The notes under the pieces: model-generated
Seen by the model: the letters and a program-made list of their open reading frames with translations, nothing else
Database searches by the model: none
What the model was told of the DNA's origin: nothing
Program-made: the position numbers and the translations under genes
Assembly: GCF_029543155.1 (NCBI RefSeq)
Contig: NZ_JARQXA010000001.1
Coordinates: 868,001 to 932,000, forward strand
Direction: 5' to 3'
Length of the DNA: 64,000 nucleotides
Origin: Sphingomonas sp. HITSZ_GF
Lineage (GTDB): Bacteria; Pseudomonadota; Alphaproteobacteria; Sphingomonadales; Sphingomonadaceae
Shown: piece after piece, positions 34,826 to 46,176 of the stretch
How positions within the stretch are numbered: position 1 is the stretch's first letter
Layout of the letters: every line of letters starts with the position of its first letter

Positions 34826-34903
34826 ATGGGTAAGGGAATCCTGTTGTGGCTGATCGGCGTTCCTATCCCGATCATCCTGCTTATTCTGCTCTTCTGGCAC
34901 TGA
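34826..34903 (+). CDS. 25-residue hydrophobic small membrane peptide
   Basis: A single-helix peptide: Met-Gly-Lys, then a nearly unbroken hydrophobic run with a central VPIPII kink, ending in Trp-His. GGAGAGG at 34814-34820 is spaced correctly from the ATG. Very similar peptides of 23-27 residues are common among alphaproteobacterial small ORFs in my recollection. It lies alone on the plus strand between two minus-strand genes. A stress or membrane-associated role is conceivable, but no function is known. Confidence 0.6.
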   Translation: MGKGILLWLIGVPIPIILLILLFWH

Positions 34904-34910
34904 GCCGCCG

Positions 34911-35459
34911 TTACGCCGCCTCGGGCTCGTCCCGGGCGGCGTTGTTCTGGGCGACGAACGCCGAACCCGCGAAGATCAATTCGCGGATCTCCCACGCATC
35001 GGCGACATAGCGATGGTCCGGCTTGCCCAGGCAGGCGCCGTCGTCGTTGGTGGGCAGGTGGGACAGCAGCGGCACGATTTCCGCCGCTTCGCCTTCGATT
35101 CGCTCGCGGATGCGAGCGAGCAGCCAGTGGATCGAGCGCGCATAGGTGCTCCACTGTGCTTCGCTCGGCAGGCCGTGCCAGCGCGTTACATGCTCCCGGA
35201 AATCGGCGACCAGCGCGGCGGTCTCGGCACTTGCCCGGCTGGCGATCCCTGCAGCATCGCCGCCGATATCGTCCATCAGCGGGCCATAGACCTGACCCTC
35301 CATCCTGGCGAAGTGGAGCATCAGGTCGCGCGTGAACATCCAGCGCCGGAAGCCCAGTCCATCGATCCGCGCAGGCCAGGGACCCGAGACCATCGCCTCG
35401 AGCGCGTCGGCATTGGCAAGAATGTGGCCGTGCTGCTTCAGCACGCGCTCCACGGGCAT
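34911..35459 (-). CDS. Hemerythrin-like (HHE) domain protein
   Basis: A 182-residue helical protein. Spaced His and Glu ligands fit the hemerythrin HHE pattern: VLKQHGHI (about residue 8-15), LMLHFARMEGQVYGPL (about 43-58), FREHVTRW (about 85-92) and a later EAAEIVPLLSH. These would bind a di-iron or related metal pair. The ATG at 35459 is preceded by AGGAG at ideal spacing; an in-frame ATG at 35474 lies before that site. The domain call rests on motif spacing only. Roles in the family include O2, NO or iron handling. Confidence 0.65.
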   Translation of the reverse strand: MPVERVLKQHGHILANADALEAMVSGPWPARIDGLGFRRWMFTRDLMLHFARMEGQVYGPLMDDIGGDAAGIASRASAETAALVADFREHVTRWHGLPSEAQWSTYARSIHWLLARIRERIEGEAAEIVPLLSHLPTNDDGACLGKPDHRYVADAWEIRELIFAGSAFVAQNNAARDEPEAA

Positions 35460-35554
35460 TTCGCGACTCCTCATATGCCCCGATCTGGCGCCATTATGCC
35501 TGCATGGGGGTGAAGTCGCGGCTCCGGAGCTATCCCCATTGGGGAAGGTACGGA

Positions 35555-35586
35555 GGCCCCCGCTGCGCAAGCGGGCGGGGGCCTTT
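35555..35586. terminator. GC-rich hairpin between minus-strand genes
   Basis: The stem GGCCCCCGC (35555-35563) pairs with GCGGGGGCC (35575-35583), loop of 11 nt. It lies just past the stop of the glycine-zipper gene (minus strand). The T-tract is only a short TTT on the plus side, so its direction is uncertain. Confidence 0.6.
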
Positions 35587-35592
35587 ATTGCC

Positions 35593-36135
35593 TCAGCGGC
35601 AGCGAACCTGGTCGCGATCCACCGAGCTGCCGAGCGCACCGCCAGCGATCGCGCCGAGCAGCGTGCCGACGGTCTTGGAACGGCCCCCGGCGATGATGTT
35701 GCCGAACAGGCCGCCCGCCGCGGCACCGACGATCAGGCCGGTCGTGCCGTCCGAGCGCTTGCAGTAATATTTGCCGTCATTGCCGCGATAGATGCGGTCG
35801 TCCTGGGTGAGCACCCGGTCCTGATAGCCCGGCGGCGGGGCACGATAATCGCGGGCCGCATCATAATATTCGTCGTCGCGCGGGTCATAGCCGCCCGAAT
35901 AGCCTCCACGCGGCGGGGGCGGGGGCGCGATCGGGCGAGACTTGTACGAACGGTAGCGATCCACCGCCTGCTGATAGGCCTGATATTCGCGGTCGAAGCG
36001 CTCCTGCGCGGCGTCGAAGCGGGCCTCCTCGTCGGACGAACTGCTATAGACCGGCGCGCGCTGCGCCGAGGCTGGCGCGGCCACTGCGATGGTCGCTGCC
36101 GCGGCTGCCGCCGCCAAGGTAACCAGATGCTTCAT
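35593..36135 (-). CDS. Glycine zipper 2TM domain-containing protein
   Basis: A 180-residue exported protein. It has a signal peptide (KHLVTLAAAAAAATIAVAAPASA, cleaved near residue 25), a charged Tyr/Gln-rich helical part, a Pro/Gly/Tyr-rich linker (about 65-110) and a C-terminal glycine-zipper hairpin, GLIVGAAAGGLFGNIIAGGRSK (about 130-151) and GTLLGAIAGGALGSS. The zipper inserts in or associates with the outer membrane, as in SlyB/Pcp/17 kDa antigen-like proteins, but no lipobox is present. Two Cys (KYYCKRSD and the final VRCR) may form a disulfide. The start at 36135 follows GGAGAG. Confidence 0.8.
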   Translation of the reverse strand: MKHLVTLAAAAAAATIAVAAPASAQRAPVYSSSSDEEARFDAAQERFDREYQAYQQAVDRYRSYKSRPIAPPPPPRGGYSGGYDPRDDEYYDAARDYRAPPPGYQDRVLTQDDRIYRGNDGKYYCKRSDGTTGLIVGAAAGGLFGNIIAGGRSKTVGTLLGAIAGGALGSSVDRDQVRCR

Positions 36136-36349
36136 TATGCTCTCTCCTTCCCAGAAGCCCATACGGCCGGGAACCTCGAAACGTTCCGGAAATGTGGGTG
36201 AAGCCGGGCTGAACGAACGAACCGATCGCGACGAACCCGTAACGAGGTACGACGAAGCGACGCGGGTTGCGTGGAAGCCGCCCCGTTTTCACAAAACCTA
36301 AAGAGTCGCCCCCGTAGGAAGCCGGCTGGATTGATACGGGCGGGTTTGA

Positions 36350-38533
36350 ATGGTCGGCAGAGCGGGAGCGGCGGCGAAGGCGGGCGGTGTTGGCGTGCCC
36401 TTCGTGCGCAAGAGCGGCTCCGATCCGCTCGCTGCCGAGCATCTCCGCCTGTTCCGAAACTATGAAGCGATGGACCTGGGCTGGTTCTGGGCGACCGACG
36501 CCGAGGGCCACATCACCTATATCAGCGAAGGCGCCGCACGTTCGCTGGGAACGACCGGCGACGCGCTGATCGGCCGCGACCTGATCTCGCTGTTCCGCAA
36601 TCCCAATGACGAGGCCGATGCCGAACGCCGGCGGACCATGCCCTTCCAGATGGCGCGCCAGGCACGCTTCGATGCGATCCCGCTGATGGTCGAAATGGTC
36701 GGCGAGGAGCGCTGGTGGGCGCTCTCCGGCCAGCCGACACGCGACGCCCGCGGCGCCTTTGCCGGGTTCCTCGGCCACGGCGTCGACGTGACCAGGGAGC
36801 AGCGGGCCGCACATGAGAGCAACCGGCTCGCCATGTACGATCCGCTCACCGGCCTGCCCAACCGGCGGCGGATGAGCGCCATGCTCGACAGCACGATCGC
36901 CGCCTTCAAGGGCAAGGAGCGCGCCTGCGCGCTGATGCTGATCGACCTCGATCGCTTCAAGGCGATCAACGACAGCCTGGGCCATCCGGTGGGCGACGCG
37001 CTGCTCAAGCAGGTGGCCGAGCGACTGACCTCGATCGTCGGCAATGTCGAGCAGATCGCCCGGATGGGCGGCGACGAGTTCCAGGTGATCCTGCCCGACG
37101 CCCACAACCGCGTCGGCCTTTCCGATCTCGCCAACCGGATCATCGAATCGCTCTCGCATCCCTACAGCATCAACGGCAGCCGCTGCCTGATCGGCGCCTC
37201 GATCGGCATCGCCGTCAGCCCGTGGGACGGGGTGACCAGCGACGAGCTGGTTCGCAACGCCGACCTGGCGCTCTATGCCGCCAAGGGAGCGGGCAGGGGC
37301 CGGGCGCGCTTCTTCTCGGCCGATCTGCTCCAGGCCGCCGCCGACCGCCGCCTGCTCGAGCACGACCTGCTCGACGCGCTCGCCAAGGGCGAGATGGCGG
37401 TGCACTACCAGCCGATCGTCAGCGCCAGGACCGAGCAGGTCACCGGCTTCGAGGCGCTGCTGCGCTGGAACCACCCCAAGCGCGGCCGGATCTCGCCGTC
37501 GATCTTCATCCCGATCGCCGAGGACGCCAACCTGATCCCGCAGCTCGGCGAATGGACGCTGCGCCAGGCTTGTACCGATGCCGCCACCTGGCCCGGCGAC
37601 CTGCGCGTCTCGGTCAACGTCTCGCCGATCCAGTTCGACAGCGACGCGCTGCCCGCCATCGTGATGAGCGCGCTCGCCAATTCCGGGCTCAAGCCCGAAC
37701 GGCTCGAGCTCGAGATCACCGAAAGCGTCTTCCTCGGCGAAACCAGCGAGACCGATGCCCGCTTCGCCGCGCTCAAGCGGCTCGGGGTGCGGCTGGCGCT
37801 CGACGATTTCGGCACCGGCTATTCCTCGCTCGGCTATCTGCGCACCGCCCCGTTCGACAAGATCAAGATCGACCAGAGCTTCGTCCGCGGCACCACCGAG
37901 GAAGGCGCCCGCAACCAGGCGATCATCGCCGCGATCGTCGCCCTGGCCAACGCCCTTGGCATGGAGACCACCGCCGAGGGCATCGAGAGCTTCGACCAGC
38001 TCGAGACGATGCGCCGCCTCAATGTCAGCCACATCCAGGGCTTCCTCTACAGCCGCGCCGTGGCGGGCGGCGAACTTGCCGGCCACCTCAAGGACGGCAA
38101 GTGGGTGATCACCCCGCAAGGCCCCGAACGCCAGCGCCACATCCGCCACACCACCTTCCGCAAGGTCGGCGTGATCCACGACAATCATTACTACCAGGCC
38201 GTGCTCAAGAATGTCTCGGCCTCCGGCGCGCTGATCGACGGGATCGTCGACGTGCCCGAGGGCACGCAATTCGTGGTGGATCTCGGCGAGGGCCAGATGG
38301 CCGTCGCCACCGTCCGGCGCTCGATGCGCCAACAACAGGGCATCGAGTTCGAGCAGCCGCTGGTCGAGGATTCCAACGGCGTGCTCACCACCCGCCACCG
38401 CGTCTCGCCGCGCTTCCTCAGCGAGGCCGGTCTCCAGAACCAGGGCAGCAACCTGGTCGCCAAGACCGCCGACGGCAGCCTGTCGATGCCCGCCTTCCAC
38501 ACGATCACCGAGTGGAACGGGATCGAGGTCTAG
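36350..38533 (+). CDS. PAS-GGDEF-EAL-PilZ-like cyclic-di-GMP protein
   Basis: A 727-residue soluble signalling protein. The order is PAS (about 35-150), GGDEF (about 160-325), EAL (about 338-585) and a PilZ-like tail (about 592-690). The cyclase signature is intact (RMGGDEFQVIL, 239-248) but lacks the inhibitory RxxD site five residues upstream. The phosphodiesterase residues look complete: FEALLRW, NVSPIQF, LEITES, DDFGTGYSS, KIKID, TTAEGIES. The PilZ-like part has NVSASGALIDG, but its arginine motif is imperfect (ERQRHIRH). Either or both activities are possible. No membrane segment is visible; the binding site before the ATG is weak. Confidence 0.9.
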   Translation: MVGRAGAAAKAGGVGVPFVRKSGSDPLAAEHLRLFRNYEAMDLGWFWATDAEGHITYISEGAARSLGTTGDALIGRDLISLFRNPNDEADAERRRTMPFQMARQARFDAIPLMVEMVGEERWWALSGQPTRDARGAFAGFLGHGVDVTREQRAAHESNRLAMYDPLTGLPNRRRMSAMLDSTIAAFKGKERACALMLIDLDRFKAINDSLGHPVGDALLKQVAERLTSIVGNVEQIARMGGDEFQVILPDAHNRVGLSDLANRIIESLSHPYSINGSRCLIGASIGIAVSPWDGVTSDELVRNADLALYAAKGAGRGRARFFSADLLQAAADRRLLEHDLLDALAKGEMAVHYQPIVSARTEQVTGFEALLRWNHPKRGRISPSIFIPIAEDANLIPQLGEWTLRQACTDAATWPGDLRVSVNVSPIQFDSDALPAIVMSALANSGLKPERLELEITESVFLGETSETDARFAALKRLGVRLALDDFGTGYSSLGYLRTAPFDKIKIDQSFVRGTTEEGARNQAIIAAIVALANALGMETTAEGIESFDQLETMRRLNVSHIQGFLYSRAVAGGELAGHLKDGKWVITPQGPERQRHIRHTTFRKVGVIHDNHYYQAVLKNVSASGALIDGIVDVPEGTQFVVDLGEGQMAVATVRRSMRQQQGIEFEQPLVEDSNGVLTTRHRVSPRFLSEAGLQNQGSNLVAKTADGSLSMPAFHTITEWNGIEV

Positions 38534-38670
38534 CCCTCCTTTCCGGCGCCGGGTGCGCCGCGGAAGTTTACGAAACATACGCTACTGAGGACGCGTTTTC
38601 CGGGGCCTGTCGTGATATGCTGGCGGCAGAGTGGCTTGCTGCGATGCAGCATGGTCGCCATAGGGAGAGG

Positions 38671-39024
38671 ATGAAGTTGAGTACCGAAGCCGACCCGACG
38701 CCCGCGCCCGCGGCGATGCTGCCCATGCTGTTCGAGGCGATCGTGCGCCACAAATGCGTGTCGATCACCTATAACCGCACGCGGATGATCCTGGCGCCGC
38801 ACATCCTCTTCACCCGGCACGACGCGGTGTATGTCGACGGCGTGGTGATCTCCAAGGAAGGCTTCCTGCCGCGCGAGGAGAAGGTGGGCACCTTCAAGCT
38901 CGACGGGCTGAAGGACCTGACGCTGCTCGAGCGCGACTTCACCCCCAGCGCGCTGTTCGATCCGTCGCTGGAAAAGTATCAGGGCGTGACGCTGATCCAG
39001 ATCGAGGCGGCTGCGGGGGCTTAA
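38671..39024 (+). CDS. Hypothetical protein with WYL-like beta domain
   Basis: A 117-residue protein. The core (CVSITYNRTRMILAPHILFT, then VYVDGVVISKEG, then VGTFKLDGLKDLTLL) follows the strand pattern of WYL domains, which bind nucleic acids or ligands in transcriptional regulators. No HTH is present, so it would be a stand-alone WYL-like protein. GGGAGAGG lies directly against the ATG at 38671, so translation may instead begin at nearby in-frame codons such as TTG 38677 or an upstream ATG. It lies 137 bp after the GGDEF-EAL gene on the same strand. The family call is tentative. Confidence 0.6.
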   Translation: MKLSTEADPTPAPAAMLPMLFEAIVRHKCVSITYNRTRMILAPHILFTRHDAVYVDGVVISKEGFLPREEKVGTFKLDGLKDLTLLERDFTPSALFDPSLEKYQGVTLIQIEAAAGA

Positions 39025-39050
39025 TTTCCCTATTTTCCCGGAAACGCGCT

Positions 39051-39491
39051 TCATCTCGTAATATTCTTGCGCAGCTGGGGCGGGGCGGGCGGCGTGCCAT
39101 TGAGCGCCGCCATCGCCAGGCGCCAGTCGAACCGGTGGCGCGTGCCGACCTGCTTGCCCTTGTAGTAGCGCGGCGTGACGATCCCGATCGTGAGGCGCTC
39201 CAGCGCGCGTTCATAGGCATCGGCATAGCCGATCGCGAGCGCGCTATCCCAGGCTTCGCAGAAGCTCTCCGCGCCGGGGCGGCTGCGGAGCTGATAGGCC
39301 GAACGCTTGGTCATCCCGACGGCGCGGGCGGCGTGAAGGACGGAGCCCAGCGTGGCGAGCGCCGCGATGAAGTCGCGCTGGCGCGGTGCGGTCCAGCCAT
39401 CGGGGCGGACGCGCTCGAAGGGAACAGGGATGAAGTCGAGGGCGCCGGGCGCCTCGGCTTCGGGCGGATCGGGGAGGGATGAGTCGTCCAT
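39051..39491 (-). CDS. Hypothetical protein with putative HTH (terminase-small-subunit-like)
   Basis: A 146-residue protein. An acidic Pro-rich start is followed by the core RQRDFIAALATLGSVLHAAR and VGMTKRSAYQLRSRPG (about residues 37-73), a helix-turn-helix resembling small terminase or resolvase-type DNA binders. Basic residues and KNITR close the C-terminus. It is convergent with the WYL-like gene and lies next to a toxin-antitoxin pair. No other phage genes are present, so it may be a remnant or a chromosomal regulator. The function is unassigned. Confidence 0.55.
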   Translation of the reverse strand: MDDSSLPDPPEAEAPGALDFIPVPFERVRPDGWTAPRQRDFIAALATLGSVLHAARAVGMTKRSAYQLRSRPGAESFCEAWDSALAIGYADAYERALERLTIGIVTPRYYKGKQVGTRHRFDWRLAMAALNGTPPAPPQLRKNITR

Positions 39492-39533
39492 CTATCAGGG
39501 TAGATCAGACGATTTCCTACATTGGTAGCGGAA

Positions 39534-40240
<707 letters not shown>

Positions 40241-41059
40241 TCAGGGATGAGATTGGTCAGGAAGTCCAATGGCCGTTTTTAGGGATTGATTCCCGCTTGC
40301 ATCGGCCGCCGGCATCGCTGCGAAGATATCGGATTCTGGAAATCCGGACTGAATATCGAGGTGCAACGTCACCAGAGAAAAGTCGTTCATCCGCTTTTGG
40401 ACACGGACAGCCCTGAGCCATTGCCCATCGACCTCCCGCATTCGTAGCTCTTGGATCCAAGAACCATTCAATGCCGAAAAGAATATATTATAGTCAGCCT
40501 TCTCCGATATTTTTGGCGCGCGCCACTCGAAATTCATCGTCGCCATTTCCGGTGTCATTGTTCCAATTTCAATATGCTGATCTTGCGATAAAATTTCATA
40601 CAGCGACATCGGAGTTTCGATTTTGTGAGATATGTCTGCGATCCTCGCAGTCACTTCGCGCAAGGGAAACTCATCGCCTTCTTGATGGAACACCCACAAC
40701 GAGCCCGATGTGCCGGGCTCTGTCATTCCGGCGATAGCAAAAGATTCTCCGCCAGTGGCAGCCCCTATAAGGCGTTTCGTCTGTCGTTCGATTGAGGCAA
40801 GCAAATCTCTGAGCCGGCTCTCCACGCTATCAAAACTATCTTCCGTACGAGTTTGCTTGGAAACGCGATTGAAATTCCCAGAAAGCCAAGCAAAAAAGAA
40901 GAATGATGCACCATACGTGCTGACAATCTTTGTGGCACCGATCGGGTATGCCCAATAGGTGTATATGGATGCACAGATCAATGGGAATATCATTTCCCGC
41001 AATAAGCGACTACTAATTCTAGCTAATCGCCTTGCGCCCACCCGATTGATCTTGAGCAT
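40241..41059 (-). CDS. Hypothetical membrane protein of atypical composition
   Basis: A 272-residue protein with two adjacent transmembrane helices near the N-terminus (about residues 24-40 and 43-61), a charged coiled-coil-like stretch (about 65-98) and a soluble C-terminal domain of about 170 residues. No domain was recognised. Codons are much richer in A and T than those of flanking genes (for example ATAAAA- and AAT-rich runs), so it looks acquired. It lies between the toxin-antitoxin pair and uvrD, 2 bp from the uvrD stop. A defence or anti-phage role is possible from position alone, without direct support. Confidence 0.65.
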   Translation of the reverse strand: MLKINRVGARRLARISSRLLREMIFPLICASIYTYWAYPIGATKIVSTYGASFFFFAWLSGNFNRVSKQTRTEDSFDSVESRLRDLLASIERQTKRLIGAATGGESFAIAGMTEPGTSGSLWVFHQEGDEFPLREVTARIADISHKIETPMSLYEILSQDQHIEIGTMTPEMATMNFEWRAPKISEKADYNIFFSALNGSWIQELRMREVDGQWLRAVRVQKRMNDFSLVTLHLDIQSGFPESDIFAAMPAADASGNQSLKTAIGLPDQSHP

Positions 41060-41061
41060 CC

Positions 41062-43371
<2,310 letters not shown>

Positions 43372-43550
43372 GGTGAACAACTAGGGAACGCGCCGCGCGC
43401 TCGCAAGCTCCGCGCGCATGCGCAGCCCGGCCGCGGCGGTGGAAATATTTTTGCAACAAAGCGCTAGCGTCGGACACAAACCCGCAATAATACCTAATTG
43501 CCGTCAACCATCAGTTGGCGGCCAAATCCTGCAGCTGGGGGGCCGGGATA

Positions 43551-44045
43551 ATGACGAGTCGGGGAGCAGGTCTGGTAGCAGCGGCGGCAGGGGCGATCCT
43601 TGCCCAGGCACCTGCACAGGCACAGGCGATCGCAGCGGCGCAGACCGCCTATCTGGTGGTGCGGCCGGAAGTACGCGTGAAGAACGAAGAACATGTCGAG
43701 GGGCTGTGGCTGCGCACCACCGCCACGGTGCGCCAGCCGAGCGAGACGTGGCGCGCCGACGAGACCAGCGCGGGCTATGCCGTGTCGCTGCAGAAGGAAG
43801 TGCTCGGCCATACCTGGCTGGGGGTGAGCGCCTATGCCCAGGCGCCGCGCTTCGACATGGACCGCGGCATGATCCGCGATGCGCGCCATTATGCCGGCGC
43901 GCGGCTGAGCTTCGAGGCATCGGGCAACGTCGAGATGGGATTTGCCTGGCTGCGCCGGCTGCGCGGGCGCGGCTTCATGAGCACGCCGGGCAGCAATCGC
44001 GGCATCAAGCCCGGCCCCAAGGCCTATATGCAGGTGCGCTTCTGA
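43551..44045 (+). CDS. Hypothetical exported protein (164 aa)
   Basis: A 164-residue protein with a clear signal peptide (TSRGAGLVAAAAGAILAQAPAQA, cleaved near residue 25). The mature part has alternating aromatic and small residues (GLWLRTTATV, VSLQKEVLGHTWLGVSAYAQ, RLSFEASGNVEMGFAWLRRL) and ends MQVRF with a terminal Phe, consistent with a small beta-barrel outer-membrane protein. No family was recognised. A strong hairpin terminator follows at 44124, so it is a single-gene unit transcribed away from uvrD. Confidence 0.62.
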   Translation: MTSRGAGLVAAAAGAILAQAPAQAQAIAAAQTAYLVVRPEVRVKNEEHVEGLWLRTTATVRQPSETWRADETSAGYAVSLQKEVLGHTWLGVSAYAQAPRFDMDRGMIRDARHYAGARLSFEASGNVEMGFAWLRRLRGRGFMSTPGSNRGIKPGPKAYMQVRF

Positions 44046-44123
44046 GCTTCGGGGAAGACGCCCCGCGCTGAAGTTTACCCAGGTGCTGCACTGATCCCCA
44101 TATCTCCACGGCAGCACCGAAGG

Positions 44124-44158
44124 CGCCCCATCCTCGACCCCCGAGGGTGGGGCGTTTC
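44124..44158 (+). terminator. Rho-independent terminator after the exported protein gene
   Basis: A long hairpin from CGCCCCATCCTCG (44124) to CGAGGGTGGGGCG (ending 44154) followed by TTTCCTTT. It insulates the Pho-box region of the phosphate transporter. Confidence 0.85.
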
Positions 44159-44190
44159 CTTTGCGCATCGAGTTGCGCCGACCCGACTGT

Positions 44191-44219
44191 CTGTCACGCC
44201 CTTGTCATATGGCTGTCAC
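44191..44219 (+). promoter_or_regulatory. Pho box with three heptads upstream of the phosphate transporter
   Basis: Heptads CTGTCAC (44191), TTGTCAT (44202) and CTGTCAC (44213) repeat with an exact 11-bp period. The last two form the classic 7-4-7 PhoB box. It ends 26 bp before the transporter ATG, so PhoB would sit at the -35 position, implying induction by phosphate starvation. Confidence 0.8.
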
Positions 44220-44245
44220 ACCCTCCGGCCAGAGGCGCGCACATC

Positions 44246-45889
44246 ATGGCATCACTCGCTCTGGACCAAGCCCCGCCGGTCGACCAACCGCAGCCGGGAC
44301 CCCGATTCCACTACAAGACCCATCCCCTGGCCAAATTGCTGTTCGCGGCGATCCTGGTCGGCGGACTGGCCTTTGCCGGCTGGAGCGTGCTGACCGACAC
44401 GCGCGGCGTGGGGGAGGAGCTGGCCACCGGCGTGTTCCTGTTCCTGGCGCTGGCGCTGCTGATCGCGCTCGGCTTCGAGTTCGTGAACGGCTTCCACGAC
44501 ACCGCCAACGCCGTCGCCACGGTGATCTACACCAACTCGATGCCCGCGCATTTCGCCGTGGTGTGGTCGGGCTTCTTCAACTTCCTCGGCGTGATGTTCT
44601 CGAGCGGCGCGGTCGCCTATTCGATCATCACGCTGTTGCCGGTGGAGCTGATCCTCAACGTCGGCTCGGCAGGCGGATTCGCGATGATCTTCGCGCTGCT
44701 GCTCGCCGCGGTGCTGTGGAACCTCGGCACCTGGTATATCGGCCTGCCCAACTCGTCGTCGCATACGCTGATCGGCTCGGTGCTGGGCGTCGGCTTCGCC
44801 AACCAGCTGATCAACGCCGGATCACGCGGCGGCACCGCCGGCGTCGACTGGAGCCAGGCGACCAAGGTGCTCACCGGGCTGTGGATGGCGCCGCTGATCG
44901 GCTTCATCGCGGCGCTCGCGCTGCTGCTGGTGATGCGCGTCTTCCTGCGCAACCAGAAGCTCTACACCTCGCCGATGCCGCACACCGCGCCGCCGATCGG
45001 CATCCGCAGCGCGCTGATCTTCACCTGCACCGCAGTCTCGTTCAGCCATGGCTCGAACGACGGCCAGAAGGGCATGGGCCTGATCATGCTGATCCTGATC
45101 GGCTGCGCGCCGACGGCCTATGCGCTCAACCGCACCCAGTCGGCGAGCGCGACGCCCGCCTATGTCCAGACCGCGAATGTCGCCGCGGCCGTGTTCGACG
45201 CGCGCAGCAACGCCCTGCCGGACATGGCGCCGGTCGACGCGCGCAAGGTGCTCACCACCGCGCTCCAGCAGCGCAAGGCGGACAGCCCGCAGGTGTTCGC
45301 CGCGCTCGAGGGTCTGTCGAAGGACCTGACCGCGCGCGTGCAGGGCTATGGCTCGCTGAGCAAGGTGCCCGCGGAGGCGACGGGCAATGTCCGCAACGAC
45401 ATGTATCTGGTGCTCGACACCACCAAGCTCGCCACCAAGAAGCCCGAGGGCTACAAGCCCGCGGAGCTGAAGGCGCTGGGCGACTATCAGAAGAACCTGG
45501 AGGCCGGCACCCGCTTCATCCCGCTCTGGGTGAAGATCGTGGTGGCGCTGGCGCTCGGCCTGGGCACGATGATCGGCTGGAAGCGGATCGTGGTCACCGT
45601 CGGCGAGAAGATCGGCAAGCAGCACATGACCTATGCGATGGGCGCCTCGGCCGAGCTGGTTGCTGCAGGCACGATCCTGGCGGCGGATCGCTTCGGCCTG
45701 CCGGTTTCGACCACGCACATCCTGTCCTCGGGCGTCGCCGGTGCCTCGGTTGCGAGCGGCGCCGGCCTGCAGGCGCGCACCGTGCGCAACCTGGCGCTGG
45801 CCTGGCTGCTCACCCTGCCGGCAGCGATGCTGCTTTCGGGCGCGCTCTACTGGGCGATGCTCAACGGCGTGAAGCTGCTGGGGCTCTGA
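44246..45889 (+). CDS. Inorganic phosphate transporter (PiT/PHO4 family)
   Basis: A 547-residue inner-membrane symporter bringing in phosphate with a cation. The two PHO4 signature repeats are GFEFVNGFHDTANAVATVIYT (about residues 75-95) and SFSHGSNDGQKGMGLI (about 268-283). A large insertion of about 150 residues (about 300-445) between the halves is cytosolic or periplasmic and lysine- and alanine-rich, longer than in E. coli PitA. The ATG at 44246 has only a weak ribosome site. A Pho box sits immediately upstream, which is notable because classical PitA is not Pho-regulated. Confidence 0.93.
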   Translation: MASLALDQAPPVDQPQPGPRFHYKTHPLAKLLFAAILVGGLAFAGWSVLTDTRGVGEELATGVFLFLALALLIALGFEFVNGFHDTANAVATVIYTNSMPAHFAVVWSGFFNFLGVMFSSGAVAYSIITLLPVELILNVGSAGGFAMIFALLLAAVLWNLGTWYIGLPNSSSHTLIGSVLGVGFANQLINAGSRGGTAGVDWSQATKVLTGLWMAPLIGFIAALALLLVMRVFLRNQKLYTSPMPHTAPPIGIRSALIFTCTAVSFSHGSNDGQKGMGLIMLILIGCAPTAYALNRTQSASATPAYVQTANVAAAVFDARSNALPDMAPVDARKVLTTALQQRKADSPQVFAALEGLSKDLTARVQGYGSLSKVPAEATGNVRNDMYLVLDTTKLATKKPEGYKPAELKALGDYQKNLEAGTRFIPLWVKIVVALALGLGTMIGWKRIVVTVGEKIGKQHMTYAMGASAELVAAGTILAADRFGLPVSTTHILSSGVAGASVASGAGLQARTVRNLALAWLLTLPAAMLLSGALYWAMLNGVKLLGL

Positions 45890-45896
45890 TCTGAAC

Positions 45897-45976
45897 CGTC
45901 ATCCCGGCGAAAGCCGGGATCTCAGGCGATGGCGGGTATGGAGCCGCACGAGATCCCGGCTTTCGCCGGGATGACG
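45897..45976. repeat. Bipartite palindromic repeat, family B
   Basis: CGTCATCCCGGCGAAAGCC to GGCTTTCGCCGGGATGACG. The spacer GCGATGGCGGGTATGGAGCC differs only slightly from the one at 15821. It starts 8 bp after the phosphate transporter stop. Confidence 0.92.
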
Positions 45977-45990
45977 GCTGGGGCGAGCGC

Positions 45991-46176
45991 CTAGACTCGC
46001 TTCACGCCTTCCTTCAGCAGCTGTGTCGCCAGCTCGATGCTGAACTTGAAGCCTTGGCCGTCGGCGCGCAGGTCTGCCTTGAAATGGTCGACGGGGTTCC
46101 AGAAGGCCACGACGAGCCCGGCGAGCACTGCGAACAGCACGGCATAAGCCAGCCGCCTGCCTGCCGATTCGCGCAT
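45991..46176 (-). CDS. Small single-pass membrane protein (61 aa)
   Basis: A 61-residue protein starting at the ATG at 46176 with GGGAG at suitable spacing. The N-terminus is basic (RESAGRRLAY), then one transmembrane helix (AVLFAVLAGLVVAFW, about residues 11-25), then a short soluble tail ending LLKEGVKRV. No family was recognised. It is divergent from the MHS-type transporter gene and could share the intervening promoter region (46177-46301). Support comes from the binding site and codon pattern. Confidence 0.6.
   Translation of the reverse strand: MRESAGRRLAYAVLFAVLAGLVVAFWNPVDHFKADLRADGQGFKFSIELATQLLKEGVKRV

Noticed and set aside
36044..38578. An 844-codon minus-strand open frame opposite the GGDEF-EAL gene
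   Set aside because: Same reason: composition-driven antisense frame, no family resemblance, with a fully annotated gene on the plus strand.
39051..39491. Prophage remnant, because of the terminase-small-subunit-like HTH
   Set aside because: No large terminase, portal, integrase or attachment site is nearby; one HTH similarity is not enough.
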